From Symsagittifera roscoffensis (taxonomy: Eukaryota > Xenacoelomorpha > Acoela > Convolutidae): DNA of 64,000 bases. The DNA is taken from contig NC_087070.1 in assembly GCF_963678635.1 (NCBI RefSeq), forward strand, positions 46,045,467 to 46,109,466. Direction: 5' to 3'. A program made the position numbers and the translations under genes. The notes beneath the pieces were generated by a model. The model saw nothing but the letters and a program-made list of their open reading frames with translations, had not been told where the DNA came from and did no database searches. This document shows, piece after piece, positions 33,571-45,104 of the stretch. Positions within the stretch are counted from its first letter, which is position 1; each line of letters opens with the position of its first letter.

Positions 33571-34734
33571 ACTGCAAACTTCTGAGTTAAGCACCTTAAT
33601 TCGGGTATTGAACGAACCCGGAGGGGTATAATATTACTATTATTACTATTTATACCGCTTATATTAATACTCCTATACCGTTTTTCAGTGAAAAACACAG
33701 TAAGCAGATTGGTTTTTAGGGTCAAATTAGCGATGTTTTGATTCCCCACAAATCGCGATTTTTGAGATATCGATAATTTTTGAAACGGAAAAAAGCGCAA
33801 AATTAGTTAGCTACATCGTAACTGTACTAGTATAATATGTAGAACCGGTTGAGTTTAGTTCAGAAGTGGTTGAAACTAATTGGGTACCAACAACCGAATT
33901 TTCTTGATTTAAAAAAAAAAAAACGAAACGCTACAAAATAAGAAAATTTTTGACTTAGGACAGTAAAAATTGTTGTTCGGTGAAATGATAAACATGCTTG
34001 ATTTAGTGGATTCATCAATCCGGAAGGGTCCAAATAGATTTTTTTTTTGCAATTTTTTTAATCTGGAGCGTTTTAGATTGCGTCTTTTGCATTGAACTAG
34101 AAGAGAATAGGCCTTCTGAGCTCGGATCAATAGTTTTTAGGTCGAAAAAATCAGAATTGCGAAAAAAATTTGGCGGAACCTATAAGGGAGAAAATTTTTT
34201 GACTTTAGAAAAGAGATGCTTTGGTTAATAACTTTGGAACTACTGGACAGACCCAGTTGATCTTGGTACCCATAGATCAGAAATTAAGTGAGCGTACTAA
34301 TAAAGCCTTCAATTATCCAAAAAAGTAAGCGAAAGAAATTCTTTAAGGTTGTTTTTAGCAAATTCACTAAATCGTGAAGGTAGACCCTTCACGTTTTATA
34401 GAAAAAATTTTCGAAAGCCCTTGTACCCCTACCAAAGGGTAGTAACGGTTAAATAAGGCAATTGTACGCTGTTTTAGACAAAAAGGGAGGGCTACGGAAC
34501 CCAGAAAACCAAAGTCGAGTCGAAACTAGGCTAGTTATATGACCCTTCACAGTTAAGGAGAATTGTCAAATAAGCAGCTTAGCTTCAAACCGGAAGGGTC
34601 TAGGGACGGAAAATACACTCTTCCTAGTTAATTCCCACAGCATAAAAGCATCGAAGAACGTATCCGGAAGGGTAGCGGGTGAAAATCTTAACAGTCCCGG
34701 AAAAGCTATTTTTACAAATGGAGGAATCCCAATC
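33571..34734. other. AT-rich spacer with a shared 330-bp segment
   Basis: 33,571-33,905 is repeated at 42,822-43,150. It includes an (ATTACT)-like simple repeat and a complementary pair CGGGT/ACCCG. A run of 13 A follows at about 33,911. From 33,920 to 34,734 I see no gene and no other copy. Isolated CCGGAAGGGT motifs occur near 34,019, 34,591 and 34,662, ahead of the minisatellite. Confidence 0.5.
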
Positions 34735-35003
34735 CGAAGAGGTCCGGTTTTTGCCAATCCGGAAGGGTCCGATTTTTGCCAATCCGGTAGGGTACTATTT
34801 TAGCCAATCCGGAGGGGTCCCAATTTCGCCAATCCGGAGGGGTCCTATTTTTGCCAATCCGGAATAGTCCTATTTTGCGAATCTGGAGAAGTCCCTATTT
34901 TGCCAATCCGAAAGGGTCCCAACTTTGCCAATCCGAAAGGGTCCCAACTTTGCCAATCCGGGGGGGTACTATTTTTACCAATTCGGAAGGGTCTTATTTT
35001 GTC
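34735..35003. repeat. CCGGAAGGGTCC minisatellite, 11 units
   Basis: Eleven units of the same 24-29-bp repeat as 14,848-15,165, ending with the same AATTCGGAAGGGTCTTATTTT unit before the gag leader. Units 8 and 9 are identical (CCGAAAGGGTCCCAAC), so unit number changes independently in the two copies. Confidence 0.85.
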
Positions 35004-35748
35004 GAAACTTAAGTAGACAAAAGAGAAGTAAATAGAGAAGAATTTTAGGTTATGAAGTGTCAGGCTAGAAACCAGTGACTGCACTGGTAACTTGCCTTTT
35101 ATAGAAGACCAGACTAAAACAAAACAGGTGTAAACTCGGATATTCGCAACACTAAGTCTAAATTGAACAAGAGTTTGTCACTGATTTGTGTGGATAGAAA
35201 TCCAAATCGTTTTTTGGAAAAGTGATTGCCTTGAGGAATTTAGTAGGTTAGCTCGGGCAATCCGAAGTCAGATAGGTAACACAGGACTCGGTGGGTGCAA
35301 TAGACGTTCACTTGAGAAAATTACCACCATCAAGTTTTGTGAGCTTGATGCAGCACCGAACAAGGAAAGCTCTTTCTTTAGAAACAAGTTCGACTATTAC
35401 ATTGCGACTGACTAAAGTACAAAACACATACGTTTTTGATTGAAAACAATTTTTATTTTCCTTCATTTTTGGTTTTAAATCGATAATATCTGCTCTTGAT
35501 TGGGTAGTGAGAACAACGTCTATTAATTATATTGTCATCATCAGAATGTGCTAGCTTCAGATCTTCCAACTAATAATCGATCCTTGTGAATAAATTGTAT
35601 ACACGCTGTACTGTGATAACATCAAGGATTCGTGGGCATTATTTAAGTGAAAATTTGGAATTTATTGTGTTGTGTTATTATTATCAGTAATCAAACAATA
35701 CTAGCAATCGAATTGAGTGTAAAAGGAACAAGAAGAGATAAATTGAAA
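35004..35748 (+). other. Leader / 5' untranslated region of the gag element, copy 3
   Basis: Closely similar to 15,166-15,975. The gag frame is open from about 35,647 to the ATG at 35,749. From 35,144 it is part of the tandem duplication, so a second copy lies at 36,832-37,436. No LTR ends or primer-binding site recognised. Confidence 0.45.
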
Positions 35749-38519
35749 ATGAGTCTAGACAAGTCAAGGATACGCAAAATAAATGATAGCCCTACGAAAT
35801 TCATACCAGAGAAACAAAGGAAGGCAATGAGTGACCCTTTTGTGGAAAGGATCACACGAACCCGGACCGACAAAGGGCAATGTTAGAGATAGAGGTCCAA
35901 CCGGAATCTGCCATGGATGAGAACCGGGAAGAACATCGACCAGAAGGGAGAGGAAACAGAAGATTGAGATTGACAAACTCCGGTAGAACAAGGCCAAGAT
36001 TTTGTCACTTCCAGCGGGACTCTGGACCGAGAAGAGATGTCAGAACTGTCCGACATCTCTACTGAAAATGTGGCGACTACAAGATCACCCACAGACAACA
36101 CTATGATGCATGGCGTGACGGAAAAACAGGCAACGTCCTCCTAGTTTTCAGAAAGAGTGAAGAACACTTCGGGAAACTTTTTTCCATTTACCATGGGAAC
36201 GGGTACAGGCGATGAAGCAGAAACCCAGGAAGAAGATGAGGACGATGACGAGCAAGAAGACTTAGGATCTCAATTCAGCCTCGATAGTTCGACTCAAGAT
36301 AGAGATACTGGCTCCATGGACCAATTTGGTGTAAGGAGGACAATAAGCAAGAGCACAAACGGATCAGGCCAGTCAGGAGACTTTGTGACTATGACGATTT
36401 CGGAGAAGCGAACTGGGAAGAACAGAAACACAGGGCTATGTAACCCACCCGCGGATCCAGAAGTGGATCATGAAGAGACGTCGAGGCAGATAATCAGGAC
36501 CCGAGTCTCGACCAGCACCAAGCTACCTGGAACCGACAGGGTGACACCGCCACTTGTGACGCCATTAAATGAAAACGGACTATCAATCGAAGGAGCCTTG
36601 ACCAAAAAGTGGGCAGCATAGGGGAACAGAATGAACAGATATCCTTAAGAATGAGTGAAATAGAAAGGGCAGTCCACGTCGAGAGAGAAAACCTGCGGGA
36701 GAGATCAACCGCAACAGACAAGAAGTTAGCAGAAGCGAAAAACGCTTGAAGGAGAGAACGGATAAACACTTTGCCAAGAACTTGTCACGAATGATGAGGG
36801 AAATTGAGCAGAGAGAGTTAAGGTTGAGATATCGCAACACTAAGTCTAAATTGAACAAGAGTTTGTCACTGATTTGTGTGGATAGAAATCCAAATCGTTT
36901 TTTGGAAAAGTGATTGCCTTGAGGAATTTAGTAGGTTAGCTCGGGCAATCCGAAGTCAGATAGGTAACACAGGACTCGGTGGGTGCAATAGACGTTCACT
37001 TGAGAAAATTACCACCATCAAGTTTTGTGAGCTTGATGCAGCACCGAACAAGGAAAGCTCTTTCTTTAGAAACAAGTTCGACTATTACATTGCGACTGAC
37101 TAAAGTACAAAACACATACGTTTTTGATTGAAAACAATTTTTATTTTCCTTCATTTTTGGTTTTAAATCGATAATATCTGCTCTTGATTGGGTAGTGAGA
37201 ACAACGTCTATTAATTATATTGTCATCATCAGAATGTGCTAGCTTCAGATCTTCCAACTAATAATCGATCCTTGTGAATAAATTGTATACACGCTGTACT
37301 GTGATAACATCAAGGATTCGTGGGCATTATTTAAGTGAAAATTTGGAATTTATTGTGTTGTGTTATTATTATCAGTAATCAAACAATACTAGCAATCGAA
37401 TTGAGTGTAAAAGGAACAAGAAGAGATAAATTGAAAATGAGTCTAGACAAGTCAAGGATACGCAAAATAAATGATAGCCCTACGAAATTCATACCAGAGA
37501 AACAAAGGAAGGCAATGAGTGACCCTTTTGTGGAAAGGATCACACGAACCCGGACCGACAAAGGGCAATGTTAGAGATAGAGGTCCAACCGGAATCTGCC
37601 ATGGATGAGAACCGGGAAGAACATCGACCAGAAGGGAGAGGAAACAGAAGATTGAGATTGACAAACTCCGGTAGAACAAGGCCAAGATTTTGTCACTTCC
37701 AGCGGGACTCTGGACCGAGAAGAGATGTCAGAACTGTCCGACATCTCTACTGAAAATGTGGCGACTACAAGATCACCCACAGACAACACTATGATGCATG
37801 GCGTGACGGAAAAACAGGCAACGTCCTCCTAGTTTTCAGAAAGAGTGAAGAACACTTCGGGAAACTTTTTTCCATTTACCATGGGAACGGGTACAGGCGA
37901 TGAAGCAGAAACCCAGGAAGAAGATGAGGACGATGACGAGCAAGAAGACTTAGGATCTCAATTCAGCCTCGATAGTTCGACTCAAGATAGAGATACTGGC
38001 TCCATGGACCAATTTGGTGTAAGGAGGACAATAAGCAAGAGCACAAACGGATCAGGCCAGTCAGGAGACTTTGTGACTATGACGATTTCGGAGAAGCGAA
38101 CTGGGAAGAACAGAAACACAGGGCTATGTAACCCACCCGCGGATCCAGAAGTGGATCATGAAGAGACGTCGAGGCAGATAATCAGGACCCGAGTCTCGAC
38201 CAGCACCAAGCTACCTGGAACCGACAGGGTGACACCGCCACTTGTGACGCCATTAAATGAAAACGGACTATCAATCGAAGGAGCCTTGACCAAAAAGTGG
38301 GCAGCATAGGGGAACAGAATGAACAGATATCCTTAAGAATGAGTGAAATAGAAAGGGCAGTCCACGTCGAGAGAGAAAACCTGCGGGAGAGATCAACCGC
38401 AACAGACAAGAAGTTAGCAGAAGCGAAAAACGCTTGAAGGAGAGAACGGATAAACACTTTGCCAAGAACTTGTCACGAATGATGAGGGAAATTGAGCAGA
38501 GAGAGTTAAGGTTGAGATA
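35144..38519. repeat. Exact-looking 1,688-bp tandem duplication
   Basis: Unit 1 is 35,144-36,831 and unit 2 is 36,832-38,519. Every landmark and every translated stretch I compared is identical in the two. The joint TTGAGAT-ATCGCAAC shows only 1-2 bp of shared sequence. It covers leader plus Gag N-terminal half. Lack of any visible difference means either a very recent event or an assembly error. Confidence 0.9.
35749..36831 (+). pseudogene. Gag N-terminal half, copy 3 (first tandem unit)
   Basis: Begins MSLDKSRIRKINDS at ATG 35,749. A deletion with AAAGG microhomology at about 35,877 removes sequence present at 16,030-16,090 and shifts the frame, ending at TAG 35,884. The acidic segment (ETQEEDEDDDEQED) runs 36,157-36,621, then stops. 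The coiled coil (MSEIERAVHVERENLRE) is in another frame, and the unit ends at 36,831. Confidence 0.75.
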
Positions 38520-39165
38520 TGAAATGGAGAAGTTGAGAATTCAACATGAGCAGACTCTTGGGATTCTTGTCGCAAAAATAGACGCGAAGATGGAGAGGCG
38601 AACTCAGGCTATCATGGATAGGTTGGATGGGCTACTAGGCAGCAGGAGTGGATCAAAGGACGGGGAAACGAACTCGGGAGAACCCAGCAAGGAGCCGAGG
38701 GTGAACTTCAATGAACAACAGAATAGGAGAAGGACATATGGATCCACTAGAGGAAGGGGCAGTTCATCCAGCTATGCCACAGGGGACAATAGACCACGGG
38801 GCCCAAACATCAGAGGAAGTTCAACTGGCAACAGACAGACCTCAAACGAACGACCGACGCAAGATACACAAGCGAATGGGAGATGTGATTCCAGGAACTG
38901 GAGTCATGCGAATCAAGGAAGAAGTCATCCCAGCGATTTGGACAGGAGGGAAAATCCAGAGCCTCTATCAAAGGGCAATGATGCCCAAGCAGGGCATTCA
39001 AAGGACGCTACCTCAATGGCCACAGCCTTTGAACCTCTGAACAGGTCCTTGGAATCATTCCTAACGAGGTTGTCTAGAACAAATGAACGCAGTGAAAAGT
39101 CCGGAAGGGTTTTTAAGAAACCAAGATGCTATACAGATGAATCTGATGGCTGCTTTGATACCTGA
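37437..39165 (+). pseudogene. Gag N-terminal half, copy 3 (second tandem unit) through basic region
   Basis: Repeats the preceding unit to 38,519, then continues naturally. The 243-codon stretch 38,434-39,165 encodes the rest of the coiled coil (MMREIEQRELRLRYEMEKLR), a DRLDGLLGSRSGSKDG turn, and an Arg/Gly/Ser-rich linker (GSTRGRGSSSSYATGDNRPR), the likely RNA-binding region. It ends at DESDGCFDT, where TGG of the other copies has become a TGA stop at 39,163-39,165. Confidence 0.75.
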
Positions 39166-39174
39166 ATAGAGGTA

Positions 39175-39522
39175 ATGAAACTCCATTTTGAAGAGGAGGA
39201 CTTGTCAGAAAGACAAGAATGCAGTGCGCTCACCAGTAACCTGGAAGGGAAAGCCCTAAACTGTGTGATGGTCAAAAAACAATACAAGCGGGATACTGCT
39301 GAGAAAATCTTTGAAATCTTGTTAAATCGTTATGGATCAAGGCTGCAAGGACACCAAGCAATGATGCGCTTCGAGAAACGAAGGCAACGTAAAGACGAGA
39401 CAATAGACAAGTTTCTAGACAATTTGGAGATGCTGAGAAGGCGTAACCAACCAGATGAGTCGAATAGAAGGATGAACCTGGCAGTAGCCTCAAAATTCAT
39501 CGATGGTGTGAATAATGATTAG
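39175..39522 (+). pseudogene. Retrotransposon Gag (capsid-like) domain, copy 3
   Basis: A 115-codon stretch directly after the stop, in the same frame: KLHFEEEDLSERQECSAL, then CVMVKKQYKRDTAEKIFEIL and ETIDKFLDNLEMLRRRNQPD. It is the complete retrotrans_gag core and is more intact than at 17.85 kb. It ends at an in-frame TAG after VNND. Confidence 0.75.
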
Positions 39523-39717
39523 CTTCGAACGATGTTAGCGACGCATTACACACTGCTTTCAACCAATGCGCCAACACCAGAGGAGTTGAGACTCAAGTCA
39601 AAAGAATATCTTTTACTGAAGCCTCTATCGAGATCTTGATATTACAAAAACAATTATGGCAACTTTAACAATGGACCAGCAAACCAAGGTAACAACTGGT
39701 ACAAACCAAGGGACGAT

Positions 39718-40023
39718 ATGGACAAGAGACGCTCTTGTGCAAATGGCAGTTCGACGGACCATCATGTGTCAGCATGCCCAACCTACAAACAGGGCATGAA
39801 AGCAATAGGCTTTAGCCTCGAGGATGAAGATGCGTCAGAGGTCTCTCATGAAGATTTCATGAGAAGAGTAATTGCGAAATTCGGCCCGAGTTGTTTCCTT
39901 TGTAACTTGGAAGGTCATTTTGAGTCGGATTGTCTACAATTTTGGGATGCTGTGGCAGACATCAAGCATCCAAGGCATGATGAAGCTGTATCGGGTGTGA
40001 ACGCCTGCAGGTTCGCCTGTTGA
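39718..40023 (+). pseudogene. Gag zinc knuckles, copy 3
   Basis: First knuckle CANGSSTDHHVSAC has lost its second Cys, as in unit II. The second, CFLCNLEGHFESDC, keeps the CCHC spacing. The frame stays open through the SGVNACRF segment to TGA 40,021. The gag sequence then breaks off at about 40,044. Confidence 0.7.
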
Positions 40024-40044
40024 GTGAAGCGGAGGCACGCATAA

Positions 40045-40115
40045 AGCTTGATGTCTGCCACAGCAGAAGTCTGCCACAGCAGAAGTCTGCCACAGTCTGT
40101 CACAGTAGAAGTCAT
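40045..40115. repeat. Templated filler with short tandem repeats
   Basis: GCTTGATGTCTGCCACA is the reverse complement of a gag stretch about 90 bp upstream (TGTGGCAGACATCAAGC at 39,952). It is followed by repeated AGCAGAAGTCTGCCAC units and AGTAGAAGTC, the start of the compound repeat. This is typical of template-switching repair joining gag to the repeat. Confidence 0.8.
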
Positions 40116-40479
40116 CCCCCCAGACGAGATGTGATCCGACCCTCCCGTTTGTTTGGATCCGACCCTCCCTCCCGATAAATTGCTGTTACAGCCATTTACA
40201 TCAGTCAGGATTGTTACGATCAATTCTGTGGCCCGTTTGTGGTGATTGTACTGTAGGCTTATTTGAGTATTTAAGCACATTAATGCTAAATTGCGCTCAA
40301 TCTGGAAGGTACTCGGGATTAGAGAAGAAGACTGATCCGGCAATCAGTGCAAGGAGCAACAAGAAGGGGCTCAAGAACAACAACATTCGACTGTTGGGTA
40401 TCGTTAACAAGTTTTGTAGCCCTTTTGGATATTAATCTGTGGGGGTTCGACAGCGACTGCACTGTAGTGACCATTCACC

Positions 40480-41216
40480 GAAATCGACCAAAAGGCAGCT
40501 CTATCAAACGACAAAATAAAAAAATCAGAAAAAAGGATCGAATTTTCAAAAATATGCCTTATTTCAACATAATCACATAAAATGCACTCAAGAAATTAAA
40601 TTCGGTACTATTATATCGACACGAATCTAGATTCAAGTGTTTAACGTAACTGAGGTAACTCTAGAAGAAGTTTGAAGTAAATAAAAGTAACTCAAGCTGT
40701 TTTTTTCTCTGGACCATTGAGCAGCTTCTGCTATCCACCTTCCCAGTCAATGTTCACTCTTGCCCAATCGATTGCACTTCTTTCCGAATTCTGTTGGGAA
40801 CAAGACAGCTCTACTCGTACTGAAGATTCTGGTAAAGTTGCGAACAGCAATATTACTCTAGTAATTTCTGTCAACTTTTACGCCATTATATCTCGATTTT
40901 TCTGATGATCCTAACTTCTGGTTTTCAGTTGTCGCGAGAAACTTGAGCATGACATTGTCGATTCGATTTTTTCAAAAGCTATCTTTGTCCCCAAAATCAA
41001 GGTTGAACTTTCATATCAAGGTCAAACTTCCAAATATGACCGACTGGCACAGGATTTTTAATATCTGTGGCTGAATGGATAGTGCGTGAGATTAAAATTT
41101 GTTAGGTTGCAGATTGTTGGAAATTCGAGTTTTTCCTATGGCTCGAGTTTTTAAAAATTCGATCCTTTTTTCTGATTTTTTTTGTCGCTTGATAGAGCTG
41201 CCTTTTGGTCGTTTTC
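40480..41216. mobile_element. MITE-like segment, third copy
   Basis: Left terminal repeat about 40,480-40,553, right about 41,150-41,216. A GCGAAGC-GGA-GCTTCGC hairpin lies just outside the right end at about 41,229. Confidence 0.55.
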
Positions 41217-41764
41217 TCGCAACTGTTTGCGAAGCGGAGCTTCGCCTCCGTGTCGAAATTTTGAAAAGTTCAATCTGAACCAAAAAATTTAACACGAAAT
41301 TCGCAAGTCGAATTTTGTCCTAATTCTGTAGTAACGTGTTCGGAGGGCTCAAACCTACCTTCTGTCGGAAGGGCACAGCTGTCTGTTTACCTACTTGGGC
41401 TTTTCCTCTGTGCCCATTTGGCATGCAAATTGGTCGGAAAAAGATCATGTGACATTCGACCAGAATGTGTCAAAATACAAGTTCGAATTCGAAATTTTAT
41501 TGATGCATCATACCGAGAAGATTGACGGTTTTAATCAATTAGAGGTCTTAATCGTTCATTTTGACGAACTCGGAAGGGTCAATTTGGAGTTTCATGTTAA
41601 TTTTTGAAAATTCGATTTGGATGTGAACGACACGTAACCTTTTATTATTTCGCACCAATGGAAACTCCGAAATCAGTACAACAGTAGTCTCAGTGACAAC
41701 AACAACAAAAAAACGACAGCAGATTGAGATTGTGATTAGAAGTTACAAGGCAATTCACGAGAAC

Positions 41765-41898
41765 TGGAGTGACCTCGTCGTCTGGGGGTGACCTCGTGGT
41801 CTGGGGATACTGAGTGACCTCGTGGTCTGGGGATACTGAGACCCAGCCATGAGCTAACTATTTTGCATAGAATTGAGTTAATCAGAGCGTTCTGACCA
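41765..41898 (+). ncRNA. 5'-truncated small-RNA-like cassette, family 2
   Basis: GT at 41,825, same stem-loop and Sm-like site, preceded by two partial boxes. The 3' hairpin carries the TCTGAC variant seen at 30.08 kb. Confidence 0.2.
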
Positions 41899-43165
41899 AA
41901 GCCGGAAACAGTAACGTTTTTTTTTGTCGACCCGATATTAGAAAGACCACCAAAAAAACTGGCTTTGGCAGAGACGGTGGAAAGTATGTAGAGCTGTGTT
42001 TAGACGCTGGCCAGTCGTTTTAGAACCTAGCTTTATTTTCCGTCGATATGTACTTCCGGGCGAATGTTACATAAATATTTTTTTGGTGCTCCTGGGTGTT
42101 ATTCTTTTTTAACATCATGACCGGATGAACCGTTAACGAGCACTCCGCGCCGAGCGGATGCTTAAAACAAGGCCCTTACCACCGGAACGGAAGGGTAGTT
42201 CGGAACGCGGAAGCTTTCCGGATTCCCGTGAATAGCTTTTTAACCTAGTTCAGAACAAAAATTCACGTACCAGGAAGGGTGGGGGGATTTGCCGTCCCGT
42301 CGTTCCCTGAGAGGTTTGTGACCAAAAACTTTTAAAGACATACAGGAAACCAAACGAAAGTAGCATAGTACCTAAGAAAAAACAAAAAACAAATAAATAA
42401 CCGAAAAAACCAAAAACAGTAGAAAAAAAAAAGTATGAAATCAGTAGAAGTCATCCCCCAAGACGAAATGTGACCCAACCCTCCCGTTTGTTTGGATCCG
42501 ACCCTCCCTCCCGATAAATTGTTGTTACAGGCATTTATATCAGTCAGGATTGTTACGATCAATTCTGTGGCCCATTTGTGGTGATTGTACTGTAGGCTTA
42601 TTTGAGTATTTAAGCACATTAATGCTAATTTGCGCTCAATCTGGAAAGTACTCGGGATTAGAGAAGAAGACTGATCCGGCAATCAGTGCAAGGAGCGACA
42701 AGAAGGGGTTCAAGAACAACAACATTCGACTGTTGGGTATCGTTAACAAGTTCTGTATCCCTTTTGGATATTAATCTGTGGGGGTTCGACAGTGACTGCA
42801 CTGTAGTGACCCTTCACCGAACTGCAAACTTCCGAGTTAAGCACCTTAATCCGGGTATTGAACAAACCCGGAGGGGTATAATATTACTATTATTACTATT
42901 TATACAGCTTATATTAATACTCCTATACCGTTTTTCAGTGAAAAACACAGTAAGCAGATTGGTTTTTAGGGTCAAATTAGCAATGTTTTGATGCCCCGCA
43001 AATCGCGCTTTTTGAGATATCGATATTTTTTGAAACGAAAAAAAGCGCAAAATTAGTAAGCTACATCGTAACTGTACTAGTATGATATGTAGAACCGGTT
43101 GAGTTTAGTTCAGAAGTGGTTGGAACTAATTGGGTACCAACAACCGAATTTTCTTAAATTTTCTT

Positions 43166-44300
43166 CAGAAAGAGTGAAGAACACTTCGGGAAACTTTTTT
43201 CCATTTACCATGGGAACGGGTACAGGCGATGAAGCAGAAACCCAGGAAGAAGATGAGGAAGATGACGATTTCGGAGAAGCGAACTGGGAAGAACAGAAAC
43301 ACAGGGCTATGTAACCCACCTGCGGATCCAGAAGTGGATCATGAAGAGACGTCGAGGCAGATAATCAGGACCCGAGTCTCGACCAGCACCAAGCTACCTG
43401 GAACCGACAGGGTGACACCGCCACTTGTGACGCCATTAAAGGAAAACGGACTATCAATCGAAGGAGCCTTGACCAAAAAGTGGGCAGCATAGGGGAACAG
43501 AATGAACAGATATCCTTAAGAATGAGTGAAATAGAAAGGGCAGTCCACGTCGAGAGAGAAAACCTGCTGGAGAGATCAACCGCAACAGACAAGAAGTTAG
43601 CAGAAGCGAAAAACGCTTGAAGGAGAGAACGGATAAACACTTTGCCAAGAACTTGTCACGAATGATGAGGGAAATTGAGCAGAGAGAGTTAAGGTTGAGA
43701 TATGAAATGGAGAAGTTGAGAATTCAACATGAGCAGACTCTTGGGATTCTTGTCACAAAAATAGACGCGAAGATGGAGAGGCGAACTCAGGCTATCATGG
43801 ATAGGTTGGATGGGCTACTAGGCAGCAGGAGTGGATCAAAGGACGGGGAAACGAACTCGGGAGAACCCAGCAAGGAGCCGAGGGTGAACTTCAATGAACA
43901 ACAGAATAGGAGAAGGACATATGGATCCACTAGAGGAAGGGGCAGTTCATCCAGCTATGCCACAGGGGACAATAGACCACGGGGCCCAAACATCAGAGGA
44001 AGTTCAACTGGCAACAGACAGACCTCAAACGAACGACCGACGCAAGATACACATGCGAATGGGAGATGTGATTCCAGGAACTGGAGTCATGCGAATCAAG
44101 GAAGAAGTCATCCCAGCGATTTGGACAGGAGGGAAAATCCAGAGCCTCTATCAAAGGGCAATGATGCCCAAGCAGGGCATTCAAAAGACGCTACCTCAAT
44201 GGTCACAGCCTTTGAACCTCTGAACAGGTCCTTGGAATCATTCCTAACGAGGTTCTCTAGAACAAATGAACGCAGTGAAAATTCCAGAAGTTTTTTTTAA
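43166..44300 (+). pseudogene. Gag N-terminal part, copy 4
   Basis: Starts within SERVKNTSGNFFPFT. A deletion between GATGACG repeats at about 43,262 removes some 145 bp present in copy 3 and shifts the frame. From 43,617 a 227-codon stretch gives the coiled coil and Arg/Gly-rich region nearly identical to 38,434-39,165. It ends at TAA 44,298 after a T-run frameshift. Confidence 0.75.
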
Positions 44301-44706
44301 GAAACCAAGATGCTATACAGATGAATCTGATGGCTGCTTTGATACCTGGATAGAGGTAAGGAAACTCCATTTTGAAGAGGAAGATTTGTCAGAAAGACAA
44401 GAATGCAGTGCGCTCACCAGTAACCTGGAAGGGAAAGCCCTAAACTGTGTGATGGCCAAAAAACAATACCAGCGGGATACTGCTGAGAAAATCTTTGAAA
44501 TCTTGTTAGATCGTTATGGATCAAGGCTGCAAGGACACCAAGTAATGATGCGCTTCGAGAAACGGAGGCAACGTGAAGACGAGACAATAGACAAGTTTCT
44601 AGACAATTTGGAGATGCTGAGAAGGCGTAACCAACCAGATGAGTCGAATAGAAGGATGAACCTGGCAGTAGCCTCAAAATTCATCGATGGTGTGAATAAT
44701 GATTAG
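44266..44706 (+). pseudogene. Retrotransposon Gag (capsid-like) domain, copy 4
   Basis: 146 open codons containing the whole core: KPRCYTDESDGCFDTWIEV, LSERQECSALTSNLEGKAL, then helices to LRRRNQPDESNRRMNLAVA. This is the most complete Gag core in the window. An in-frame TAG after VNND (44,704) separates it from the knuckles; the same TAG is in copies 2 and 3, so it was inherited by all of them. Confidence 0.75.
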
Positions 44707-44876
44707 CTTCGAACGATGTTAGCGACGCATTACACACTGCTTTCAACCAATGCGCCAACACCAGAGGAGTTGGGACTCAAGTCAAAAGAATATCTTGATA
44801 TTACAAAAACAATTATGGCACTTTTAACAATGGACCAGCAAACCAAGGTAACCACTGGTACAAACCAAGGGACGAT

Positions 44877-45104
44877 ATGGACAAGAGACGCTCTTGTGCA
44901 AATTGCAGTTCGACGGACCATCATGTGTCAGCATGCCCAACCTACAAACAGGGCATGAAAGCAATAGTCTTTAGTCTCGAGGATGAAGATGCATCAGAGG
45001 TCGATCATGAAGATTTCATGAGAAGAGTAATTGCAAAATTCGGCCCGAGTTGTTTCTTTTGTAACTTGGAAGGTCATTTTAAATCGGATTGTCTACAATT
45101 TTAG
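44877..45104 (+). pseudogene. Gag zinc knuckles, copy 4
   Basis: Both CCHC knuckles are intact (CANCSSTDHHVSAC and CFFCNLEGHFKSDC). A TAG follows QF at 45,102, where other copies have TGG. Confidence 0.75.

Larger units (their letters stand above)
40115..43150. repeat. Third, partial copy of the compound repeat
   Basis: Order: 3' end of a short unit (40,115-40,480), MITE-like segment (40,480-41,216), its outer flank to 41,334, a short unit (41,335-42,820) and the 330-bp segment (42,822-43,150). This matches 30.6-33.9 kb with the long unit replaced by a short one. Gag sequence resumes at 43,166. Confidence 0.7.
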
